DNA of 64,000 bases, from assembly GCA_021399445.1 (NCBI GenBank), contig JAJTUQ010000002.1, forward strand, positions 5,332,001 to 5,396,000, in the 5' to 3' direction. Shown in pieces: positions 37,207 through 47,733 of this stretch. Position numbers and translations under genes: made by a program. The notes beneath the pieces were generated by a model. The model was not told where the DNA came from. It made no database searches and saw nothing but the letters and a program-made list of their open reading frames with translations. Origin of the DNA: Xylogone sp. PMI_703 (taxonomy: Eukaryota; Ascomycota; Leotiomycetes). The first letter of the stretch is position 1; each line of letters begins with the position of its first letter.

Positions 37207-38120
37207 ATGACGTGGGTTCAGGACGGTTCAGGACGGTATTTGATTGAGTACGAGGATTTGGACGGAGTACCCCACGTTGATGTTGATGAGTATAGGCCTA
37301 TTGATGGTGAGTCCATGCTATTATACGTTAATAAAGATTTTCCTTTATAGACAACCCCTTTAAGCTTTGCTATAAGGTACAGAGGGACAGGTACTAATTG
37401 GGAATAGGAGAGATACTTGAAGAGATACACTCACTAGGACTGGAAGAGCCTACTAACCTTGCAACGTCAGCTGAGACTATTACTGATTATCCCATTAACA
37501 ACTACCCACTACCTATACAGGGTACGATTGAAGTACAAGGCGAAGCATCTACAGCAGCAGCAGCGGCCGTTGCTGAGGACAGTGAGGACGACTCCTCAGG
37601 AGAAGATCCCTCATCTTCCTCAATAGCGTCCGAATCTGCGGCATGGATAGCCGAGGAGTCCCAACCTACACGTAGGAGAGAATATGTCTGTGAAGTATGC
37701 AAGCTGACTTTTTGGCGTAAAGTGGACCTCAAGTAAGTAATAACCCTCGACCCTCTTTCTTTCCTCCACTCCCGGCATCCAATAAGTAAAATAAAGAAAG
37801 AACCTGACAAAATGAAAAAAAAAAAACATAGCCACCATATGAAAAACCATGACAAACCTTACATATGTCCCCACTGCGAGCGCGGCTTCGCTACGACTAG
37901 GATCCTTGACCGGCACATCAACGACAGACACGACCAGACGGAGAGCTACTTCTGCAGGGAACCGGACTGCCGGCGTCGGTTCCCGCGCGAGGAGAACTGC
38001 AGGAGGCATATGCAGCTGCTACATGGGTATTCGCCGGAGCAGGCGTGGGAGGTCGATATGGATGATGCGACGAGGCTGATTCGGGAGAGAAGGAGGCTTG
38101 GTGGTGGTGGACGCCATTAG
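37207..38120 (+). CDS. C2H2 zinc-finger protein with three C-terminal fingers
   Basis: Exons 37207-37306, 37408-37732 and 37832-38120, introns of 101 and 99 nt. The start is uncertain. The frame is open upstream to about 37110 without an ATG, so I give the first in-frame ATG (ENFMTWVQDG); a further 5' exon is likely. The middle is acidic and Ser-rich. Three fingers follow: CEVC..H-MKN-H, CPHC..H-INDR-H and CREPDC..H-MQLL-H, with C-x2-C or C-x4-C and H-x3/4-H spacing. The second intron cuts finger 1 between its Cys pair and His pair, and the join restores correct x12 spacing. The C-terminus is basic (RERRRLGGGGRH). A nuclear DNA-binding or regulatory role is the family expectation; targets unknown. 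Confidence 0.72.
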
Positions 38121-38420
38121 TTGTGGGCGTTGCTTAGCTGTGATTGTGTTTTTGTTTAACAGTTTATCTTTTCCTCTTTTTCATTTTCATAGTGCTTCAC
38201 AATCGTTAGAATGGATTTCTTTTGTTTCTCTTTATTTTCTATTTTTATTCTATCATGATGTCGTTAGTTCTAGCGTTGTAGTCTTGACACCCCTCCTTTT
38301 CCGAGTCCCTCCTTGAACTCCCTGTCTTGAGTTATGTAATATTACATTATGTATGTGTAAGTTAGCATTATCATGCGCCTTTATGCAATTACGCCGTTCG
38401 CCATTCCAGCCAAACCTAAC
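38121..38420. other. Short convergent intergenic region
   Basis: 300 bp of T-rich 3' UTR sequence between convergent genes; nothing else seen. Confidence 0.6.
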
Positions 38421-39641
38421 TCACTCCTCTTTCTTCACTTCTTTTACTTCAGGAGCTGCCGTTTCGCCTTCGATATACAAAACACTAACTCTTTCAGATC
38501 CATTTCCTTGCTCTGCTTTCCTCGACAACGTGAGTTTCTCGCCAAGAGCCTCACAGAATGCCTTTTTGGTCTCTTCCAAAACGCTCTGAGACTCGATGGA
38601 TAACTCAATTCGTTTCAGATGCTTCATTGTCGCCAGGCCGTTGATGACCCAGTGAGAATCAACATCTAAAACGCATGCCTTCTTGCTTGCCTTCGTCGGA
38701 AGAGTCAAACCGTTAGTGGCATCGTCCTGGATAGGCTCGTCATCTGTAATGCTCCCCGCATCGGCCTTCCCTGTGGCGTTCCCTTTAATCTTTAATTGCA
38801 ACGTCCAGACTCCACTCCACATCCCGCAAAGCTCGGTCCACCCTTCACTCGTCTTCCCATTTTCCTCGTCGTAAACAAGATCCATTGCCAACACATCCAG
38901 TGCTATTGATCTGAGCCCCTGCATCTGCCATTTCTGCAAGCCCCGCGTAAACCGGCAGGCTGCGTATATCCCAGATTTGAACCAGTTCACGTACGCAAAG
39001 ACGTTATGATGGAATGGCATAATTCGTGCTTCATCGTAAATCTGATGGCATGTTTGAAGAAGCATGGTAGGCATTTTCCCAGCTCGGTAGGAAACTTTAT
39101 TCTGAGTGTTTTGAGATGCTGCGGAGCAGATGGAGCGGGAGCTGATGCTGATCAGGTAAGACAAGCCCTGGGGCCATGAGTTGGCCTGAGTAAAAGCCTT
39201 ACAGCCTTCGTCATCGAGGCCGGGGATCGGGGAGAGGTGTGCATGATGGACTGGGTGGTCCTGAAGGATATAAGAGTATATTTGGAGGCGGATCTCAAGA
39301 GGGAAATGGAGGAAGGAGAGGGGCCGAGCTGGTGTAGATGGCGGTGAAACTGCGGGTTTCATTTGTGGTATTGTACGAGGAGTTGGAATTTGGTAAATTG
39401 GAAAAGATATGGTTTTAGTGACCTTCGGCAAGAAGCTCGACGTTGTAGGAAGGACTTCCATTTTATCGACAACCTTTGGGAATTTTTGAAGTGGGAAATC
39501 TGAGGCAGTGTATGTCGAGAACTCCCTAGATTTTGTTTTCCTTCTCAATCTTTCAACTTGGTCCTGTACGTGTTGTGGTGGGAAAAGAAAAGTTGGGACC
39601 CAAGTATACGTTGATGTTGGTTGGTGCACAGCGGCGGCCAT
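38421..39641 (-). CDS. F-box-like/DUF7730-type fungal protein
   Basis: Single exon. I chose the ATG at 39641 (MAAAVHQPTSTYTW); an in-frame ATG at 39677 would add 12 residues. The protein has 406 residues. After a Pro-rich N-terminus comes the typical block SFLHFPLEIRLQIYSYIL, the F-box-like first helix seen in large fungal families. LLQTCHQIYDEA and FAYVNWF follow, then a stretch with WTLQLKIKG and IELSIESQSVLEETKKAF. The C-terminus is acidic (EVKEVKKEE). These proteins are abundant in Pezizomycotina and mostly uncharacterised; a role as ubiquitin-ligase adaptor is only suggested by the first motif. No membrane segment or signal peptide. Confidence 0.68.
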   Translation of the reverse strand: MAAAVHQPTSTYTWVPTFLFPPQHVQDQVERLRRKTKSREFSTYTASDFPLQKFPKVVDKMEVLPTTSSFLPKVTKTISFPIYQIPTPRTIPQMKPAVSPPSTPARPLSFLHFPLEIRLQIYSYILQDHPVHHAHLSPIPGLDDEGCKAFTQANSWPQGLSYLISISSRSICSAASQNTQNKVSYRAGKMPTMLLQTCHQIYDEARIMPFHHNVFAYVNWFKSGIYAACRFTRGLQKWQMQGLRSIALDVLAMDLVYDEENGKTSEGWTELCGMWSGVWTLQLKIKGNATGKADAGSITDDEPIQDDATNGLTLPTKASKKACVLDVDSHWVINGLATMKHLKRIELSIESQSVLEETKKAFCEALGEKLTLSRKAEQGNGSERVSVLYIEGETAAPEVKEVKKEE

Positions 39642-42277
39642 GGCTGGCTGAAGAGTCCTTGGAGCGCAACAGCGCAACCTTCTTATATTAAGAGATATGC
39701 GTGATTAACGCAAACGCGCTATCCCCAGCCAACTAGAGTTAACAATTGTTCTCTTCTGGCAAGATGATCGTCTAGTAACACTACCCAAGCACTCAAGCAC
39801 CGTGCTTCTTTGTCTGTACTGGTCAGACAGCTGCAGTGCACGGCCAGTAAATATAGGCGCGATGACAAGAGAAATCTTTGGAATATGAGTAACCAAAGGA
39901 AGAAGATGAAATACAGGCCCTTTATAAGGGAAAAAAAGGAAAAAGAAGATGAAGAAGAAGAAAAGGATAAATAAACGGAACCTTGAGGATATACATAAAA
40001 GAGACATCATTCAACGATGACATCTTGTGTTAGCCAGACACGAGATATTTTCTCGATTATTCTAGTGGCACACCGTACGACATCGCGGATATATCCCGTA
40101 ATCGGAACGAGGGCCACATTAACGTGAGCATCTCACTAAGCTGCGAGATATGCATCCCAAGTGGTTGTGGTGTGAAAGCTGTGAAGCCAAACGTGGCAAT
40201 CCTTTTCGTACTACAGTGTTGGGAGGAAGCACTGGCCAAGCTGACACGGTGAATAGGATGCATAACTCGCGTTTCTGGGACCTGTACGGATCTGCGCTAG
40301 GGCACTTTGCGCCCTAACTTCTTGTCCTGTCTTTTATTCCGACTACTGCGCTCGCTCCTTAACGGGCAATCGACGATTCATACAAGTCAGGTCTGGTAGA
40401 CGGCCAAATTCCTGTGATGCTGTCCGGATGTAGCTCGGGTCGGTCGGCATGGGCACGTAGGTGTCCTCGAGGTTCGGTGGAGACGTGGCAGTAGAAGACG
40501 GTAGATGAGGATGCTCACTCTCGAGTAGTCTCACTGCACTTCGTACAGTATTATTCTTGTGGCATAATACTTAGCTGTAAGTAAGCTTAACTTCCGATAG
40601 CCGATCCAGCCTAACGCCACAAGTCTCACATACAAGTACAGTACGGTTGGAATAACGGTTCTCGTCAACACCATATGGTAATATCGTGTACATCCTTAGA
40701 GAAGACGGATTGTCGAGATTATTAGCTGTAGTTTTCCTATTCGGTACGTTTTATGCGGGATATATCTTGGGGACAGGTCAAACATCACCCAGACACACTA
40801 ATAACTGCATGAAGTGGCGGCTGTGGCTGGTATGACGAGTGGCTTCCACTACAAATCGAAAGGATCCTTTTGCTGACTCTGCTGGGTCCATAATTTTATG
40901 CATCTTCCACCATGCGTTGACTCAACGCTGACCCTACCACTTCAATCCACCCCAGAGGAAATTACCTGCCCTTTCGCGCAATCGAGATCTGTGAGTACTG
41001 AGGGTGCTGGAGGTGTGTGGCTTCAATGCGCACAATTTCCACCATAGATCGCGAGTACATGCCCGGGAGTAATAGTTGAATATCAGCGGAGTGTGATCGA
41101 TATGCGGAGTATCTATGGCCTGTTGTGGCCCCCCTCCGCGACTCCGACCGACAGCGGCGCAGTTGGGCGTATCTGGGCGTATATGAGAGGCAGGCCATCA
41201 TGACTGCAGTAGTGACCTCACTGATAACTGCCTTATCAAACGAGAGCTGGAAATATTACGGATGTACTGTATTGTAGTATCAAAAGGGTAAATGGTTGAT
41301 CCATCTTACCATAAATGGTTCATGGTAGCTGTCAGCATCCTGAGCTCCCTCTGACAATACCAAACAGCCGTTTATCAGGCTGTAGTATAATTGGTAAACA
41401 CCACTCTCTCTGGCTCAATTTGCGGTGATCAGGCTACCCAAGTCGAGACTGCCTCTTTTGCAGACATGTAAAGGAATGACGTCGCAATCAGTCTCGATAT
41501 CAACGGTATTTGCGTCTGGGTAATAATGCAACATCTCGGTCTTCGGCCTTTCCACCATATGCCGTTCGATACGAAATACTTGAGCGCATTGTCACAGGAA
41601 ATATTTCTCGAGATGGTATGGTCGAACTGGCAATGCACAGACGGTGCGCCATATCGTGATCCTCGCATGGATCGCAGGGATCTTCACAGCTGCAGCTCTC
41701 TAGACTGCAATAGAGTCCCACTTCTCGGAATCTCAGTCCTTTTCTACGTAAGCTTTCGCAATTCCGATGCTTAATGAGCTCTTTCTATGCATAAATCATG
41801 TAAAATACCCCCCAAGTGCCGTCGGCACTACCGGTACCCATATTGACCCTCCAGAAGATCAGAATAGTCCCCGAGCATCCTGGTTTGCCCCTGGCTGATA
41901 TTTCGAGTCCCACTATGCACAATGGATTTTCTTAAAGTTAGAAAATGGTATCTCTCTAGTTGATTACTCCCTCTGACAAGCAGCAGTATGCATTCAACCA
42001 AGGGCGAATAATAGACTGTCTTCAATACGCCAATTCATTGATACTCGTTCACAACAAAGGGAAACGGCCAGTGCAATGAGATGCTGTTTTCATATCAATA
42101 TTAGTCCGAGAGGAAAGTAGTATTTCCGATTCCTGCAGCACTTAGATGTCGATTCCATGCAAATTAATGCTTGAATCATAGCTGGGATGCTGGTTTTCTT
42201 TCTGCCTCTCCGGGATCTCTAGCCCTCGAATACGGGAGAAGGATGTAGCGTGGAAATTTATATGTTGTCCGAAGATT
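39642..42277. other. 2.6-kb region without a firm gene
   Basis: Promoter of the F-box-like gene, then mixed sequence up to the Med8 3' end. A coding-looking minus-strand stretch at 40343-40693 is discussed under findings. The rest shows only short, overlapping frames. No transposase or terminal repeats recognised. Confidence 0.5.
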
Positions 42278-43063
42278 TCAGTCCGCGTCGAATCCACTCG
42301 TTGCAAACCTGAGAATCTCCTCAACGCTCTTGGCTTTTGCATTTCCAGCTTTTGGCTTTGGAACCCCCGACATCTCGTATTCCATCTGCCCCATGCTGGT
42401 CCTTCTTGCCGCGGTGACCCCCAAGGTTCCATTCTCGTCCTCCATATCCTCATCTTCATCTTCATCGCTTTCATCTTCGTCAAATTTCCTCCGCAAACCG
42501 GTATTGACGTTCTCAATGCCTATTTCTCTCTCCTCCATGGTGTACATATCATCGTTTTCCTCCATCGCATATTTGGCTACCCGATCACCAATCCAGTCTC
42601 CCGCCCATTTCCAGAGCTCACCCAGATCTTCAGCCTCACTACCTGCCTTTTCTGCACTGATCGCTCGTCCTTCATCAACCCAGCCTTCGACCTGTGGTTC
42701 CCATTTTTTGCGTAGTAATTGCCCAAGCAGTCCTTCTTGTGTTCTACCAGGGTAGTTTGTCTGTGGGTAAACAACAGTGTGGTAAAAGATATCTGAGTGG
42801 GCAGAAAGATGGTCAATTAACGTTTTGACATTGCCCGCCAATATTGAAGCTGAGGTTTGAAGTGATGACCTGTAAAACCAGACTGTTAGATTCCAAAGTT
42901 TTCGCATCTATGATATGTGTGGGAGCTACCATTCTGGCAGAGGGGCGGTCCGCAGAACCTTTGTTCTGAGCGATTCGATGCTATTCGTGAGTTGAAAAAG
43001 ACGTTGTCGCGTCTGCTCAAGTGTTTTGATATCTTCTTGGCGGAGTGTGGTCTGCATTGTCAT
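42278..43063 (-). CDS. med8: Mediator complex subunit Med8
   Basis: Two exons, 43063-42930 and 42869-42278, with a 60-nt intron carrying TCTAAC before ttttacag; 241 residues. The N-terminus reads LKTLEQTRQR-like (DIKTLEQTRQRLFQLTNSI), and the intron join gives LPEWSSLQTSASILAGNV. Next come YPQTNYPGRTQEGLLGQLLRKK and VEGWVDEGR; these are the signatures of fungal Med8. An acidic segment (DEDEDEDMEDE) precedes the C-terminal helix SVEEILRFATSG. Two in-frame ATGs at 43063 and 43057 are both possible starts. Med8 sits in the Mediator head module and links to Med18/Med20 and TBP during RNA polymerase II initiation. The gene is divergent from the MFS transporter. Confidence 0.9.
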
Positions 43064-43850
43064 AAAAGTGGTATCTTATATCACGGTGATTTCGTTTGGT
43101 CGTTATGAGAGGAGAAGACAGCTGCGGGATGACCCTGTGCCTGGAGAGCTCCGATCCACAGTCGCTGACGTACTGCAGCTCGCCAAACTAGGTTAACCTA
43201 ATAAATCCCAATCCGTCGGCGTCTCAAAGCTTTCACCAAATCAAGCAAAACTAAGCAATCATATGGTTTTATAAAATAAAGCTTTCTACGCCATCTGATG
43301 AGTATGATCATTTACTCATTTTCAACTAGATAACAAAACTTGATAATATATAATAATGTGGTTCTCGAGTTTGCTAGGGGATGGTTTTGCTTGATTTTAC
43401 GCCGACCGATTGGGATTTACAGTACGTTAAACTTTATCCACATTGCAGCTACCATCGTATCCATCAAGTCTTTTATTCACCAGTTACTGAAGGTCATAAA
43501 TATTGGTATTGGTAAGTCTTCGTTAGTAAGTGGTATGATTGTGGTCCAATTTGACATATTGAATCTGTTCAACGTGACCAACACGAACACCATATCGGAG
43601 AACCGTTGAACGCCGTACCCGATGAAGTGGTGAGTACATGCGCAATCTAGCTTTGCTATATTGTCACCCTGTAGGTAGGTGTGAGCCTCTTTTCTATGTC
43701 AATACCTTTTCCTTAAAAGATGATTGACCAATTTTTTTGCGAAATCTTCGCTGTTCAAGCATTCTTTACATTGTTCGGTTTTAATTAAACACCGCTGCAC
43801 CGAAGCATTTAGTGGCTGCTGTTATTACATTGAGGATTCGTGAATCTATA
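43064..43850. other. Divergent promoter region between med8 and the MFS gene
   Basis: About 790 bp. A plus-strand stretch at 43381-43515 has a coding-like composition (see findings) but no supported gene model. Confidence 0.5.
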
Positions 43851-45517
43851 ATGTCAGTAAGGTCATCGGTGTCAGACCCTCTGGACAAGGAAGATGAACT
43901 AGCACAAAGTAGTCAACCTATTGGAGGTGCCTCGGATCGAGCGATCAACGATGACATACCTGGAAATACGCCCTACGATCAACGAGATGTTGAAAGAGAA
44001 GCCGGGCTTGATGAGGGCTCGGAGACTACTAAAGCTTTACATGGCATGAATACAATAGACGGCAATACTAAGCCAAATAGTGTGGACTGGGATGGCCCCA
44101 ATGATCCGGCAAATCCTCAAAACTGGAGAGGCTCAGAGAAATACTCTATTGTTGTCGCTGTTAGCTTGATGTGTCTTATCACACCGCTAGCTTCTTCTAT
44201 GTTTGCTCCTGGGGTCCCACTTCTTATGGAGGAGTTCCATTCGACTAGTATAGAGCTCTCCTCCTTCGTCGTCTCTGTGTACGTTTTAGGTTTTGCCATA
44301 GGTCCCCTATTTCTCTCGCCACTATCGGAGATGTATGGCAGACTCCCACTGTATCATATGTCGAACATACTGTTTCTTGTTTTTACCGTTGCGTGTGCCA
44401 AAAGTTCCACCTTGAACATGCTTATTGGCTTTCGATTTCTTGCGGGTTGTGTGGGGAGTATTCCCCTGACAATTGGTGGCGGAACAATAGCGGATTTGAT
44501 TGTCCAGGAAAAGAGGGGATCTTCAATGGCTATATTTTCTCTGGGACCGTTGCTCGGCCCTGTAATTGGGCCCATAGCTGGCGGATATCTCTCACAGGCA
44601 AAAGGCTGGAGGTGGGTATTTTGGGTTCTGACTATGGTTGTATGTTATGGTTTCACTTTAGTTATTGGATTTTTTCGTTTCACTAACTTAAGTTATAGGG
44701 AGGTGCTGTTACAATCCTGACTTTTATCTTGATGCATGAAACATATCCCGTGGTTTTACTGCAGAGAAAAACAGAAAGACTTAGAAGGGAAACCGGCAAT
44801 CAAGATCTACGATCAAAATATGACCAAGGATTATCACGTAGAGAAATCTTCAAGCACAGTATCATCAGACCAATTAAAATGCTGGCACGATCGCCCATTG
44901 TCCTCTTTATGTCTCTCTTCGTAGGTGTCTGCTATGGATATCTCTACCTCCTTTTTACCACATTTACGACAGTTTTTGAAGGAGTCTACAAATTCTCTTC
45001 TGGAACTGTCGGTCTGACCTACGTTGGTCTCGGAGTTGGCTCTCTCATTGGTGTGGCGATCTTTGCTGTTGCATCTGACAGAATCTTGAGACTAAAGTCT
45101 GCAAAAGGCGAAATGAAACCAGAGTATCGACTTCCACCGATGATTCCAGGAGGTTTCTTGATTCCAATTGGACTCTTCTGGTACGGTTGGTCAGCTCAGG
45201 CGCATACTCACTGGATTGTGCCCATTCTAGGTACAATGGTCATCGGGATTGGCAACCTCGGGGTATTTATGAGCATCCAGACATATTTGGTTGATGCCTT
45301 CCCTATCTACGCAGCTTCTGCGCTTTCTGCAAATGCGGTCATCCGGTCTGTGCTTGGTGCAGTGCTTCCTTTAGCGGGAAACCAGATGTATGAGAGCCTA
45401 GGGTTTGGCTGGGGGAACTCTCTTCTTGCATTCATTGCAATTGCGCTTCTGCCTATCCCATTCGTGTTTTATTTGTATGGGGAGAGGATACGAACGTGGT
45501 ATCCCTTGAAGCTTTGA
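43851..45517 (+). CDS. MFS multidrug transporter, DHA1-like
   Basis: Two exons, 43851-44639 and 44699-45517, with a 59-nt intron (CTAAC before the acceptor); 535 residues. The first ~95 residues are polar and cytosolic, ending NPQNWRGSEKYSIV, the usual lead-in to TM1 in fungal drug transporters. Twelve hydrophobic segments follow. Motif A between TM2 and TM3 is LSPLSEMYGRLPLY, and GPVIGPIAGGYLSQAKGWRWVFW marks TM5. The central loop (RKTERLRRETG) is charged. By family it is a plasma-membrane proton antiporter for xenobiotics or polyamines. Substrate is not predictable. The ATG at 43851 is the first in frame. Confidence 0.92.
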
Positions 45518-45855
45518 TGTTGATATTGTGCTACAGATTAGTGCTGATAGTTGTGTTTCAGGTTGTTCTTGCTGTTTTATATACCCTACTTGTTTTCATG
45601 TAAGTGCATAGTTAAAGCATAGATTGGAGTTATTATGTATGAACATGAGTCTCTTTCTTCTTCATTTCTAATTACTGCATGCCAATATGAAGTGATATAC
45701 ATGAGATCCTTTTTGAAAGTCTTTGAAAACCGAACACCTTACAATATCTCCCTCTTAGATAAACATGATTAAGTATGAAATGCCTCGTGATATTCTAGAC
45801 ACTTTAAAGCTATATGATAATACACAAATTGAATTAAAACGACCTTAAGACAAAT
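45518..45855. other. Convergent intergenic region
   Basis: 340 bp, AT-rich, holding the two 3' UTRs. Confidence 0.6.
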
Positions 45856-46841
45856 TTAAATCAAGGCTACAAGACCTAGTATGCAGGAGATGAAGACGGT
45901 TGCATATAGGGAGCTTGATACAGTTGACGAAGAGGAAGGGGTAAAGCTCCCCGTCGGGGCTGAGGTCGTATTGGTGGCAGGTGGAGAAGCTGCGGGAGTT
46001 GAAGAAGCCGAAGGTGTTGACGTAGTTGGCTGTGCGCTTGACATGACTGTGCCCGTAGATGTTTGTGAAGCAGGCAAAGCAGTGACCGTTTTTGTTCCTG
46101 TCTCCTTTGATCCTTTGGTAGAAGTGGTATCCGATGAAGAACTATCAACATCGCCGTTGCATGCCTCCACAGTCTTCCAACCTTCGACAAACTGATCAGC
46201 CCACCATGATCCTCTGGATATCAGGAAGTAGTAATTGAACTGCTTTGCAGAGGCTGGGTAGTCGTGCGCGGCCTGGTAGAACTCCATTGCGCACTTGTCG
46301 GAGCAGTCGAAGTCAGCATTCGGATTGACATCAGTGAAGTAGCAGTAGCTGCCATTGCTACGAAACGAAGTTAGTAATGGTATGGTGATAAGGTATAGAA
46401 ATTCGAGACGTACTCCGCTTTGCGGCAATCTGACGCGAAGGTGTATTGGAACAGCTGGCCTACAATCTCCACGGGGTCGAGGTAGAAGTCTGTATTATCC
46501 CCACCTCCCACTGACTCCTGAGCTTTATCACCCGGTTCGGTGCATGCAGCCTGGACACCTTTGACATATGCGGCCAAGGAGTCTTGGCAGGTAGACGTGC
46601 ACGTGTTGTCGAGATCGGAACTGGAGGGCTTGAAGCCGGGTCGCATGGAGGCTACAAGACCAAGCAGGGTGATGTCACAGTCAATATCGGCACTGTAGGC
46701 ATCTTTGCATGCTTGCGAAGTAGTGTTTGCCAAGTCACTAGCTGTGTAGTCCCAGTCAGGACCGGAGGTGTTGAGATTGAACGTTGCGGTTGCAACACCG
46801 GCACAAGTGGCGAGGACCGAAACGAGGGCTGAATTCTTCAT
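45856..46841 (-). CDS. GPI-anchored cell-wall protein, DUF7707-type
   Basis: Two exons, 46841-46414 and 46357-45856, with a 56-nt intron; 309 residues. Residues 1-19 (MKNSALVSVLATCAGVATA) are a signal peptide. A Cys-rich domain of about 200 residues follows, with paired cysteines such as CKDAYSADIDC, CTSTC, CYF and CSDKC, and aromatic blocks (YYFLISRGSWWADQFVEGW). The join across the intron gives NGSYCYFTDVNPNADF. Then comes a Ser/Thr/Pro-rich stalk of about 80 residues. A final hydrophobic segment (LYATVFISCILGLVALI) without a basic tail is a GPI-attachment signal. It is probably displayed on the cell surface; function unknown. It is divergent from the GH2 gene. Confidence 0.68.
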
Positions 46842-47733
46842 ACTTTTGGTTTTTTACTTGAACGAGTGTAGATTGCGAATTGCAGTAGAGAAAACGAGAG
46901 ACACTGAGCGCAACGATGGACTGAACGAGCGACGACGTTTGGAAGAATTTATGGAAGAAGACACAAGTAGGCAGCAGAGCCCACAGTGGAGAAGATTCTG
47001 CACTGTAGAAGGCAACCAGTCCCTATGTTCTAGACCTGTTCCTTTTCCTGGACTAGCGCCATATTACCTTAATGCTTATTTCTGTTTCCCAGCGGCACTA
47101 GTGCCAGGCACCACGCGCTAGCCCCTAATTTGGTAGGAATTAAGCTCAACTGAGACTAGCGTAGCTTTTCATCTCATAATCACCGTTTCATGCTCTGGTT
47201 GGACGGGTAGATGCCGAGGTCTTGTGCCTAGCGGTACTTGGTAGAAGAAGCTTTCAGAAGAGCCACCGTACATTGTCAACATCATACATCTCAAATCGCG
47301 GAGACCCCAGAGAAGATAACCAATTCGAACGGCGTTGATATCCATGTATGCCGGACTATCTTCACGACTCCACCCTTATCATACGAGTTTATCTGCGATT
47401 ATGACCAGCTTCCCCGCCTTTAAACACCGGCTTCATCCGGTCGATTCTGCCGGATGATCAACAGCTGCAGAACGATTGCCGGGCCCGGCCCTTTTTTGGG
47501 AGGTATCTGCTTGGTTATTGCAAACACCTACTCGATCACAGCATGCCAAGTCGAGCTATACAACGTTGTATGATTACACATCTGCCCGGCTTTACTACGT
47601 TCCACTAACTATTAAGTAATTCATCTAGACTCGACGTACCCGTGGTGTAAATAATGAATATAAATACCAGGATGGCCCACTGCCAGTAATGGTGGATAGT
47701 TCCACAATCTTCTCCCAAGCTTTCGTAGACAAG
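46842..47733. other. Divergent promoter region between the wall protein and the exo-glucosaminidase
   Basis: About 890 bp serving two secreted or wall-related products. A TATA box lies on the GH2 side (see next entry). No gene seen. Confidence 0.6.
47659..47666 (+). promoter_or_regulatory. TATA box of the exo-beta-D-glucosaminidase gene
   Basis: TATAAATA about 70 bp upstream of the chosen ATG at 47734. With transcription starting some 30 bp downstream, near 47690, the upstream in-frame ATG at 47689 would be at the very 5' end. That supports 47734 as the start. Confidence 0.5.

Noticed and set aside
42330..42755. 141-codon plus-strand Ser/Pro-rich frame
   Set aside because: Antisense shadow of the acidic region of med8.
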